Below are positions 1 through 6,105 of a stretch of DNA of 11,451 nucleotides, piece by piece. A program made the position numbers and the translations under genes. The stretch comes from Chloroflexota bacterium. GTDB lineage: Bacteria > Chloroflexota > Anaerolineae > Caldilineales > Caldilineaceae. The notes below the pieces were generated by a model. It had not been told where the DNA came from, searched no databases, and saw only the letters and a program-made list of their open reading frames with translations. The first letter of the stretch is position 1; every line of letters starts with the position of its first letter. The stretch covers positions 1 to 11,451 of the forward strand of contig JACQGT010000185.1 of assembly GCA_016199425.1 (NCBI GenBank), in the 5' to 3' direction.

Positions 1-3
1 AGT

Positions 4-309
4 ATGCCAATCTATATGGGAATCGACTGGAGTACGCAGAAGCACGATGTCGCCTTTGTGAATGAGAAAGGAGGGACAATCCAGACGGCAGTGATCGAAC
101 ACAGTCAGGCAGGTTTTGCCAAACTGGAAGCGCTGCGTCAGCAACTGCAAGTAGAGCCGGGAGAGTGCATTGTCGGCATGGAAACGGCGCACAGCCTGCT
201 CATCGACCATCTGTGGGCAAGCGGATATGAGGCCATTTACGTCTTGCCCCGCGTTCTATTCTTGCCGTGGAGCCTACACCAACTCACGTCTCTTTTTGTG
301 GTACAATAG
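4..309 (+). pseudogene. IS110-family transposase, N-terminal remnant
   Basis: The first ~82 residues match the start of IS110-family transposases, whose RuvC-like (DEDD) domain opens with a GIDWS-type motif. The first catalytic aspartate (D8 in MGIDWSTQKHDVAFV) and the glutamate of GMETAHS (E60) are present. Intact members are usually about 300-450 residues, with a second domain carrying a nucleophilic serine. Here the match stops near nucleotide 250, just after the YVLP stretch. The remaining ~19 codons are unrelated DNA that includes the next gene's promoter and end at the TAG at 307-309. The last two acidic residues of the DEDD set, the serine domain and the right end of the element are missing, so it cannot transpose by itself. 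Only three bases lie upstream of the start, so the element's left end, where IS110 elements encode their guide (bridge) RNA, is not visible. Family call is firm; the exact breakpoint is approximate. Confidence 0.8.
296..307 (+). promoter_or_regulatory. Extended -10 promoter of the radical SAM gene
   Basis: TTGTGGTACAAT contains the extended -10 pattern TG-N-TACAAT, with the hexamer at 302-307. An identical 12-mer occurs at 6281-6292 and a near match at 4842-4853, each shortly before a gene start. No good -35 is seen at the usual spacing, as is common for extended -10 promoters. Initiation 6-8 bases after the hexamer would fall on or next to the ATG at 314, giving a leaderless or nearly leaderless mRNA. 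Confidence 0.6.
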
Positions 310-313
310 GCGT

Positions 314-2215
314 ATGGCAAAACGACAAAACAATCGCACACATAAGAATTCCCCACGCGGCCCCAAACCGGGCCGGGTTGCTGCGCGCCCTACGCTCAAC
401 GAAGAAGGCGCAATCGTCAAGGATTGGGGCGGCAAGCTGCCCATCGCCCTCTCCTTCCCCAACACCTACTACGTGGGGATGAGCAGCCTCGCTTTCCAGA
501 TTCTCTACAGCCGCTTCAACGCCGAGGAGGATGTGGTCTGCGAGCGGCTCTTTTGGGAGAAAGGGGGCGCGGCCGCCGGCAAGCAGTTGCTCTCCCTGGA
601 AAACGAACGCCCCGCCGATGAGTTCGACATCTGGGCCTTCACCATCTCCTACGAGATGGACTATTTTAACGTCGTGGAGATGCTGCGCCAGGCCAACTTG
701 CCCCCGCTGGCCGCAGATCGCCACGCCTCCACCCGCTGGGATGGCACGGAGTGGCCGCTCCTCATTGCGGGCGGGCCGGGCATTACGATGAACCCGGAGC
801 CCATGGCCCCTTTTTTCGATGTGATTCTGATCGGTGAGGGTGAAGATGCGCTCCCCCAGTTTCTCGACCTGTGCCGGGAGGGGCTGTACGAGGACAGGGC
901 CGCGCTTCTGGCCGCGCTGGACCGGCTGCCCGGTTTCTACGTGCCCAGCCTGCGCCCCTCCAACCGCAATCACATCGGCTTTCGCCCGGTGGAACGGCTG
1001 TGGGTGCGGGAACTACACAAACACCCCACCCATTCCACCCTCTACACGCCGGAGACCGAATTCAGCGGGATGCACCTGATGGAGATTGCCCGCGGCTGTG
1101 GACGGGGCTGCCGCTTCTGTCTGGCCGGCTACGTCTACCGCCCACCCCGGGAGCAGCCGCTGGAGACACTGCTGGGCTGGGCGCGGGATGCCTTCGACCG
1201 GGGGCACAAGCGGGTGGGTCTGGTCAGCGCGGCGGTGAGCGACCACACGCAGATCGACGAACTGGCGACGGAACTGCACCGGATGGGCGCATCGATCAGC
1301 GCCAGTTCTATGCGCATGGACCCTATTTCCGTGCCGCTGATCCGAGTGATGGCCACGGGCGGGGCACAGACCCTTACTGTCGCTCCGGAAGCGGGCAGCC
1401 AGCGGCTGCGCAATGTGATCAACAAAACCCAGACCGAAGAACAGATGATGCGGGCTGTCAGTCTGGCCAGCGAACTCAACTTTCCCCAGTTGAAGCTCTA
1501 TTTTATGGTGGGCCATCCCACGGAGACCGACGACGACATCCAGGCGATTGTGGACTTCACCCTGGCCGCCAAAGCGCGCTTCAACCGGCGTATCGCCATC
1601 AACGCCACACCTTTCGTGCCGAAGGCCCACACCCCTTTTCAGTGGGAAGCGATGACCGACCCGGCCACCATCAAAGAGCGCCAGCGGGCCATCAACAAAG
1701 GGCTGGCCCGCCACGGCGTGGCTGTGCGCGCCGACTCCCCCGACTGGGCCGAGGTGCAAGCGGTGCTGAGCCGGGGCGACCGGCAACTGGCGCAGGTGCT
1801 GCTGGCGATCCCATCCGGGGAATTGAACGTGCGCACGTTCTTCCAGACACTGGCGAAATTGGGGCTGGACCGGGAGCACTACGTGGGCCAGTGGCAGGTA
1901 GGCGATCCCCTGCCCTGGGATATCGTGCAGAGCGGCGTGAGCGAAAACTATTTCCACTACGAGCTGCGTCTGGCCGCCCAGGACAAGACCGGTCTCAGTT
2001 GTCCGCCAGACAGCGCGGGCTGCCTGACCTGTCAGGCCTGCGACCCCGACTGGGCTTTCCGCTACGGGGACAACGCCAACCGCCCGCTCCCCGGGGCTAG
2101 GGGGGGCGCGTGGCGAGCGCAGGATTGGCAGCCCTGGAGCCGGTTGAAGGCAGAGAAGCACCAGACGGCCTTCGGTGGGGTGACGGTGGCGGAGATTCCG
2201 TTGCGCAGCAATTGA
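314..2215 (+). CDS. Radical SAM protein with B12-binding-like N-terminus (TIGR03960-like)
   Basis: A 633-residue protein. The N-terminal ~200 residues resemble the Rossmann-like cobalamin-binding region of B12-type radical SAM enzymes (FPNTYYVGMSSLAFQ, then PLLIAGGPGITMNPEP and VILIGEGED), but no DxHxxG cobalamin-ligand motif is seen. The radical SAM cluster motif CGRGCRFC (C262, C266, C269) would bind the [4Fe-4S] cluster that cleaves S-adenosylmethionine. Near the C-terminus four cysteines, C563, C570, C573 and C576, have CxxCxxC-like spacing and could hold a second cluster. The layout fits TIGR03960, a family of unknown substrate often fused to or near a DUF2344 protein; no DUF2344 domain is visible here. 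The start at ATG 314 is chosen because upstream codons belong to the transposase relic and promoter. There is no usable Shine-Dalgarno (only AGG, 3 bases away), which fits leaderless translation. Cytoplasmic. Family confident; reaction unknown. Confidence 0.85.
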   Translation: MAKRQNNRTHKNSPRGPKPGRVAARPTLNEEGAIVKDWGGKLPIALSFPNTYYVGMSSLAFQILYSRFNAEEDVVCERLFWEKGGAAAGKQLLSLENERPADEFDIWAFTISYEMDYFNVVEMLRQANLPPLAADRHASTRWDGTEWPLLIAGGPGITMNPEPMAPFFDVILIGEGEDALPQFLDLCREGLYEDRAALLAALDRLPGFYVPSLRPSNRNHIGFRPVERLWVRELHKHPTHSTLYTPETEFSGMHLMEIARGCGRGCRFCLAGYVYRPPREQPLETLLGWARDAFDRGHKRVGLVSAAVSDHTQIDELATELHRMGASISASSMRMDPISVPLIRVMATGGAQTLTVAPEAGSQRLRNVINKTQTEEQMMRAVSLASELNFPQLKLYFMVGHPTETDDDIQAIVDFTLAAKARFNRRIAINATPFVPKAHTPFQWEAMTDPATIKERQRAINKGLARHGVAVRADSPDWAEVQAVLSRGDRQLAQVLLAIPSGELNVRTFFQTLAKLGLDREHYVGQWQVGDPLPWDIVQSGVSENYFHYELRLAAQDKTGLSCPPDSAGCLTCQACDPDWAFRYGDNANRPLPGARGGAWRAQDWQPWSRLKAEKHQTAFGGVTVAEIPLRSN

Positions 2216-2227
2216 GGAGTTTGACCG

Positions 2228-2671
2228 GTGCAGAAAGTATATCTCGACACGTGCTGCCTGAACAGACCGTTTGATGACCAATCACAGGTACGAGTCCGTC
2301 TCGAATCAGAGGCGATCCTTCACATCATCGAGCGCTGTACAAGCGGTGAGCTACGCTGGGTGGCAAGCAACATTCTCGATTTCGAGATCGGACAAACACA
2401 AGATGCGGATCGAAGGGAGCGTGTACATACCTTACGTTCCTTTGCAGATGATACTGTGACAATCACAGCGTCGAGGTTGCAACGCTCTCAGGAGATCGAG
2501 GCACTTGGAATATCGAAGTTGGATGCGCGGCATATAGCGTGCGCGGAACAGGCGCAGGTCGATGCCTTTCTGACAACAGATGATCGGTTGCTGAAACTGA
2601 CTAATCGCTTCAAGTCGCATTTTCAGATCGCCATAGAGAATCCACTGACGTGGATTTCTGATAAAAGATAA
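2228..2671 (+). CDS. PIN-domain ribonuclease, probable VapC-like toxin
   Basis: A 147-residue PIN-domain protein, the usual length for this fold. PIN toxins are Mg2+-dependent ribonucleases that cut tRNA, rRNA or mRNA. The acidic residues expected in the active site are visible: D7 in VYLDTCCLN, probably E53 in NILDFEI, D99 in KLDARHIACAE, and D118 or D119 in FLTTDDRLLK. The GTG start is supported by GAGGAG at 2214-2219, eight bases upstream; this ribosome-binding site overlaps the stop of the radical SAM gene, so read-through transcription from that gene is likely. A small gene follows 11 bases after its stop and is the probable partner. DNA here is visibly richer in A+T than the upstream gene, consistent with acquisition. 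Fold assignment is confident; toxin function is inferred from fold and context. Confidence 0.8.
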   Translation: MQKVYLDTCCLNRPFDDQSQVRVRLESEAILHIIERCTSGELRWVASNILDFEIGQTQDADRRERVHTLRSFADDTVTITASRLQRSQEIEALGISKLDARHIACAEQAQVDAFLTTDDRLLKLTNRFKSHFQIAIENPLTWISDKR

Positions 2672-2682
2672 GGGGATACGTT

Positions 2683-2895
2683 ATGAGAACTGATGTCGCT
2701 CAAATGACACTGGAAGAAATCCGCGTAGTTGGCTTGAAGGCCATTGCCAATGAATTGGGGCCGGTCGGATTGGTTCGCTTTTTACAGATGTTTGAGACTG
2801 GTAAAGGCGATTATTCCAAAGAGCGCCACGAATGGGTGGATCGGTTGAGTGCTGAGGAGATAGATCAGGCGATCCGCGAGGCAAAAACCCATTAG
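2683..2895 (+). CDS. Small conserved protein, likely antitoxin partner of the PIN protein
   Basis: A 70-residue acidic, probably helical protein. The central run LGPVGLVRFLQMFETGKGDY and the following KERHEWVD resemble small proteins I recall next to PIN-domain genes in cyanobacteria and Chloroflexota; I cannot name a Pfam family. AGGGGA at 2671-2676 is an appropriate ribosome-binding site six bases before the ATG. It starts 11 bases after the PIN gene, so the pair is almost certainly co-transcribed, though with the order toxin first, which is less common. No ribbon-helix-helix or AbrB motif is evident, so how it would bind DNA or neutralise the toxin is not clear. The antitoxin role is inferred from size and position. 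Confidence 0.65.
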   Translation: MRTDVAQMTLEEIRVVGLKAIANELGPVGLVRFLQMFETGKGDYSKERHEWVDRLSAEEIDQAIREAKTH

Positions 2896-2899
2896 TGAA

Positions 2900-2937
2900 T
2901 GTCCGTAAACAACTGGACAGACCTGATTCCGGGAATC
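2900..2937. promoter_or_regulatory. Two inverted repeats in the methyltransferase leader, candidate operators
   Basis: The 78 bases between the small gene's stop and the preferred methyltransferase start hold two dyads: TGTCC-N10-GGACA (2900-2904 with 2915-2919) and GATTCC-G-GGAATC (2925-2930 with 2932-2937). RM genes are often controlled from such sites by a separate controller protein or by the methyltransferase itself. No controller gene is present, but the methyltransferase contains an HTH. Only weak promoter-like hexamers are seen (TGGACA at 2914, TACACA at 2939). The dyads are seen directly; the operator role is inferred. Confidence 0.35.
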
Positions 2938-2973
2938 GTACACACGAAATCGCTTGCGGGAAGGAGCGAAAGG

Positions 2974-4050
2974 ATGAACGGTAGAAACCAGAACGGCTTC
3001 AATTTGCATCGTTTGCCAGTGGAATTGCAGGAGCAACTCAAACCTCTCTACGCTTGGCAGAATGCAAATTGTAGCCATTTGGAGATCGACGAGATTCACC
3101 AGGGCGATGCGCTCGAACTGTTGCCCCGGATCGAACCGAACAGCATCGCCCTGAGTGTCTGGTCGCCGCCCTATTTTGTCGGCAAGGAATACGAAGCGCA
3201 TCTGGATTTTAATAGCTGGCAGGCGCTGCTCTCCGCTGTGATCGCCCGCCATTTCCCAATTATCGCACCGGGTGGATTTTTGGCTATCAACATTGCCGAT
3301 ATTCTGGTCTTTCGTGACCCGGAAATGCCGCGCATCCAGGCGGATGTGGTGGGGCGCAAGCGTTCTTCCATCAGCCGGGAAGACGTTCTGCGCGCGATGG
3401 AACGCCACCCAGACTACAACCGCTACCAGCTTGCCAAACTGCTGGGATGCAGCGAGCAGACGGTTGACCGGCGCTTGAATGGGAATAATATCCGCGGCGG
3501 CAAGTCCGAAGCGCAGACCCGGGTGAAAATCGTCGGGGGGTTGGTCGAGCAATGGGCGTTGGATGCCGGTTTCTATACCTACGACCGGCGTGTTTGGGTG
3601 AAGGATCCAGCCTGGGAAAACTCGCGCTGGGCCAGCCTTTCCTACCGGGCGGTGGATGAGTTTGAATATCTGTACATCTTCTGGAAACCGGGAATCACAA
3701 AAATCGACCGCAACCGTCTTTCGGCGGAGGAGTGGAAGGAGTGGGGGTCGCGGGGCGTCTGGGCTTTTCCTTCGGTGCGGACGAATGACGATCACGAAGC
3801 CAAATTCCCTATCGAGCTTCCGTCCAGAGCTATCCGGCTGCTGACCGATCCGGGCGATGTTGTACTCGATTGCTTTATGGGCAGCGGAACAACCGCGGCC
3901 GCAGCTATCCGGGAGGGTCGGCGCTTTGTTGGGATAGAATTAGACCCGGAATACGTAAAACTAGCGCGTCGGACAACTGAGAGACAGACTCAAAAACTGC
4001 TTGAGTCACACTCCGAGTATCAAACCGAAATCGACACAGAGAAAGTCTGA
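2974..4050 (+). CDS. Beta-class DNA methyltransferase (N4-cytosine type likely) with internal HTH
   Basis: A 358-residue member of the N6/N4 amino-methyltransferase family (Pfam N6_N4_Mtase). Catalytic motif IV is SPPY (residues 64-67), the form typical of N4-cytosine enzymes though also found in some adenine ones. The SAM-binding motif I, DCFMGSGTT (299-307), comes after motif IV, which defines the beta class. Between them, residues ~132-195 look like an inserted DNA-binding segment: YNRYQLAKLLGCSEQTVDRR reads as a helix-turn-helix, followed by a basic linker. An in-frame ATG at 2899 would add 25 residues, but ATG 2974 has AAGGAG (2961-2966) seven bases upstream and is preferred; the skipped stretch holds two palindromes. 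The endonuclease gene follows 32 bases after the stop, so this enzyme should protect host DNA from it. Class confident, methylated base probable, HTH probable. Confidence 0.88.
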   Translation: MNGRNQNGFNLHRLPVELQEQLKPLYAWQNANCSHLEIDEIHQGDALELLPRIEPNSIALSVWSPPYFVGKEYEAHLDFNSWQALLSAVIARHFPIIAPGGFLAINIADILVFRDPEMPRIQADVVGRKRSSISREDVLRAMERHPDYNRYQLAKLLGCSEQTVDRRLNGNNIRGGKSEAQTRVKIVGGLVEQWALDAGFYTYDRRVWVKDPAWENSRWASLSYRAVDEFEYLYIFWKPGITKIDRNRLSAEEWKEWGSRGVWAFPSVRTNDDHEAKFPIELPSRAIRLLTDPGDVVLDCFMGSGTTAAAAIREGRRFVGIELDPEYVKLARRTTERQTQKLLESHSEYQTEIDTEKV

Positions 4051-4082
4051 AATCCAAACGACATCGAGCGGAAGGTATTTCA

Positions 4083-4799
4083 ATGCTTATTGAGCCTGAC
4101 TCACTCCGTAGCGATCTGGAACGACTCGAACAAATTGAGAAAGCATCGCTACGTATGGTTGTGCAAGCGATTTACGATTATCGAGCAACCGCAACAGTGA
4201 TTTTCCGGGAAGAGAGCGATCTCGTGGCCGATATTGGCGAGGATATCACCCGCGAGGCTTTGGACAGGATGGGAATGTCGCGCATTGACCGGCGCTTGTT
4301 TGGCAAAATAGATTACAAACAGGCGCGCTACATCTTCCATCCCGAATACGCAGTCAAACAGGCGCTCTTTGTGGATTCCAAAGCCGAGAAGACCAGCGGT
4401 CAGCGGACAGCAACCCTGCAAACATCGCAGTTTTCCATGACCGTCAGGCAGACTCGCTTTGACGAATCCCTCGAAATTGCCGGAAGCCTACCAACTATAC
4501 TGCGGCTACGCGACGAAGAGTACATTACCACCACAATTTTTGTGAAGTACAATTACACCGAAACCGCCCCACAGATGAACACGCTGGACAGCATTACCGT
4601 CGCTGCTTTGCCCAATGGACTTTTGCAGGAGATTTACAACCCAAGTGTAGACGACACGATTTGGCTTGCAGGGCGCAATGCGCCTACATTGGGAGAGGCA
4701 TTTCGGGTTCGTTTGTCATTTCCACTGTTGAAGGCCAAAGCTAATTGGCGCGTGCAGTCAATACCGCTTTCTCCGCAGCCCTTCCAGTGGGCGGATTGA
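4083..4799 (+). CDS. SfiI-family type II restriction endonuclease
   Basis: A 238-residue protein that lines up along most of its length with SfiI as I remember that sequence. Shared landmarks are the EDIT..AL segment (residues ~53-60), R.FG.IDYK..R (~71-82), VDSKAEK (97-103), TLQTSQ (111-116), TTIFVKY.Y (~149-157), YNP, and GEAFRVRLSF followed by LK and WR near the end. The PD-(D/E)XK active site maps to D77, D98 and K100, corresponding to the Asp, Asp and Lys in SfiI's IDYK and VDAK motifs. SfiI is a tetramer that must bind two GGCC-N5-GGCC sites before it cuts. This protein is about 30 residues shorter than SfiI, mainly at the C-terminus. The start has GGAAGG (4070-4075) seven bases upstream. 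It pairs with the preceding SPPY methyltransferase; the SfiI modification enzyme is likewise an N4-cytosine methyltransferase. Family confident; specificity inferred. Confidence 0.85.
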   Translation: MLIEPDSLRSDLERLEQIEKASLRMVVQAIYDYRATATVIFREESDLVADIGEDITREALDRMGMSRIDRRLFGKIDYKQARYIFHPEYAVKQALFVDSKAEKTSGQRTATLQTSQFSMTVRQTRFDESLEIAGSLPTILRLRDEEYITTTIFVKYNYTETAPQMNTLDSITVAALPNGLLQEIYNPSVDDTIWLAGRNAPTLGEAFRVRLSFPLLKAKANWRVQSIPLSPQPFQWAD

Positions 4800-4841
4800 A
4801 ACTTTTGAATATACGAAATCGTAACCTGCGAACTCTCGGAA

Positions 4842-4853
4842 TTGTGGTATACT
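4842..4853 (+). promoter_or_regulatory. Extended -10 promoter of the second antitoxin gene
   Basis: TTGTGGTATACT matches the other two promoter-like sites in the window and contains TG-G-TATACT, with the hexamer at 4848-4853. It lies in the 105-base gap after the endonuclease gene and would give a leader of roughly 45 bases before ATG 4905. No -35 is obvious. It suggests the toxin-antitoxin module is transcribed separately from the RM genes. Confidence 0.55.
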
Positions 4854-4904
4854 GCGGCGAAGAGTGTATTGGTCAGCGATAACGTAAGAGGAGATGTACG
4901 GCGT

Positions 4905-5159
4905 ATGGCAAACACACTGAAACACAAGAGACCGCGCACAACCCAAACCAAAGTTGCGGACATGACAACAGATGAACTGCAAACGATGATGGAAACGCTG
5001 ATTGACCGAAAGATTGCCGAATGGATCGGCGATCCCGATGCCGGTCTGGAATTACGCACCGAGATCATCGCCAGCATTGAGCGCCAACGCAGGGAATACG
5101 CGACTGGCAAGCGTGGCAAATCACTGGATGATGTCGCTCAGCGGTTAGAATTGGATTAG
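4905..5159 (+). CDS. Antitoxin-like protein upstream of a truncated RelE/ParE toxin
   Basis: An 84-residue protein with a basic N-terminus (KHKRPRT) and a charged, probably helical remainder (MTTDELQTMMETLIDRKIAE, then RQRREYATGKRGKSLDDVAQ). It resembles small antitoxins that precede RelE/ParE-type toxins in Chloroflexota and cyanobacteria; I do not recognise a named DNA-binding fold. ATG 4905 is preferred because AGGAG (4889-4893) lies 11 bases upstream; the frame stays open back into the promoter, so longer starts are not credible. The toxin reading frame begins three bases after its stop, the tight spacing typical of these operons. Because that toxin is cut to 29 codons, the antitoxin is now an orphan unless it acts on a related toxin elsewhere. 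Confidence 0.65.
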   Translation: MANTLKHKRPRTTQTKVADMTTDELQTMMETLIDRKIAEWIGDPDAGLELRTEIIASIERQRREYATGKRGKSLDDVAQRLELD

Positions 5160-5162
5160 CCA

Positions 5163-5252
5163 ATGGTTCGCGTTGAAATAACTGATGATGCGGAACGCGA
5201 CTTGGAACAACTGGATAAACAGGTCGCCAAGCGCCTTCACAAGCGAAAGTAG
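5163..5252 (+). pseudogene. RelE/ParE-like toxin, 29-codon N-terminal remnant
   Basis: The frame reads MVRVEITDDAERDLEQLDKQ and then VAKRLHKRK before TAG. This matches the first strand and the two-helix hairpin that open RelE/ParE toxins. These are normally ~85-100 residues, with catalytic or contact residues in the later beta-sheet, all missing here. A 16-base near-palindrome begins at the stop codon and may mark the deletion or insertion junction. Non-functional as a toxin. Confidence 0.6.
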
Positions 5253-5266
5253 ATCGGCCCCGATCT
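5251..5266. repeat. Perfect 7-bp inverted repeat at the toxin breakpoint
   Basis: AGATCGG-CC-CCGATCT begins on the last two bases of the truncated toxin's stop codon. With a two-base centre it would form a very tight hairpin. No U-tract follows on the + strand, so it is not a convincing terminator. A rearrangement scar is the alternative explanation. Confidence 0.4.
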
Positions 5267-5292
5267 GACGTGACTACGCTAAAAATTATCCA

Positions 5293-6105
5293 ATGCACCC
5301 CATCCACCACGAAAACGGCGTCGTCACCTACGCCTTTGACAGTCTGAATGCCCTGCCCGTGGCCGCGCACGTCAGCACCCGTCACGGCGGCGTCTCCCCC
5401 GCGCCGTGGGCTTCCCTCAATTTCAGCGTGAGCCGGGGCGATGAGCCGGCGCGGGTGACGGCCAACTTTGCCCGTTTCTGTGAAGCGGTGAGAGTGGACC
5501 CGGCCCAGCCTGTGCGCTGCCACCAAATCCACGGGACGGCAGTGGCGAAGGTGGAGTGGGACGACGCGGGCAGCCGCCAGACGGCTACGGACGCGCTCAT
5601 CACCGACGCGCTGGAGCTGCCCCTTTTCCTCGTCTTTGCCGACTGCGCGCCCATTCTCCTCTACGACAAACGCCAGCATAGCCTGGGCGTCTGTCACGCC
5701 GGCTGGCGGGGAACGGTCAACGGCGCGGGCGCGGCTACGCTGTGGGCGATGCAGGCGGCCTACGACACCGACCCGGCGGATGTGCTGGTAGGCATCGGCC
5801 CCAGCATCGGCCCCGCCAGCTACGAAGTGGGCGAGGAAGTCTACCGTATGGCCCAGGCCAGGCTGCCCGGCCCGGATCGTTTTTTCACCTTTCCCAATGG
5901 CCCTGACGCCAACCCGTACTTTGACCTATGGCAGGCCAACGCGGCTCAACTGGTCGAGGCGGGCGTACCGCCGGAACAGATCGAAATCGCCGGGATCGAC
6001 ACAGCCCGGAATACCGGCGACTTCTTCAGCCACCGGGCGGAGAAGGGCGCGTGTGGGCTGTTTGGGATGCTGGCCTGGCTGAGTCCAGTGAGCAGTAAAC
6101 AGTAA
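5293..6105 (+). CDS. pgeF: Peptidoglycan editing factor / laccase-domain protein (YfiH family)
   Basis: A 270-residue protein of the Cu-oxidase_4/YfiH family, close to the family's usual length. In E. coli the homologue edits peptidoglycan precursors by removing wrongly incorporated L-serine; other members act on purine nucleosides. The conserved metal-site signatures are all present: H80 in CHQIHG, C118 in VFADCAPI, H135 in VCHAGWRG. So are GIGPSIGPASYEVG and the late GIDTARNTGDFFSHR. It acts in the cytoplasm. The ATG has no clear Shine-Dalgarno and only 40 bases separate it from the toxin remnant, so its native upstream region may have been replaced by the islet. The last residues (SSKQ) and the TAA stop come from a dispersed repeat (6095-6220) rather than ancestral coding sequence. 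GC-rich codon use matches the outer genes, not the islet. Confidence 0.92.
   Translation: MHPIHHENGVVTYAFDSLNALPVAAHVSTRHGGVSPAPWASLNFSVSRGDEPARVTANFARFCEAVRVDPAQPVRCHQIHGTAVAKVEWDDAGSRQTATDALITDALELPLFLVFADCAPILLYDKRQHSLGVCHAGWRGTVNGAGAATLWAMQAAYDTDPADVLVGIGPSIGPASYEVGEEVYRMAQARLPGPDRFFTFPNGPDANPYFDLWQANAAQLVEAGVPPEQIEIAGIDTARNTGDFFSHRAEKGACGLFGMLAWLSPVSSKQ

Noticed and set aside
4..309. A complete small protein gene at the window start
   Set aside because: Only the IS110 N-terminal match is meaningful; the last ~19 codons run through unrelated DNA and a promoter.
871..2281. Long frames overlapping the radical SAM gene (871-2100 +, 1013-2281 -)
   Set aside because: Their products are compositionally odd and unrelated to any family I recognise, whereas the 314-2215 frame carries the CxxxCxxC motif and family landmarks.
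2899..2973. ATG 2899 as the methyltransferase start
   Set aside because: It lacks a Shine-Dalgarno and would translate through two palindromes. ATG 2974 has AAGGAG at a seven-base spacing, and the extra 25 residues show no family match.
2782..3795. A 337-codon minus-strand frame opposite the methyltransferase
   Set aside because: The + strand holds SPPY and DCFMGSGTT in order; the minus translation shows no domain.
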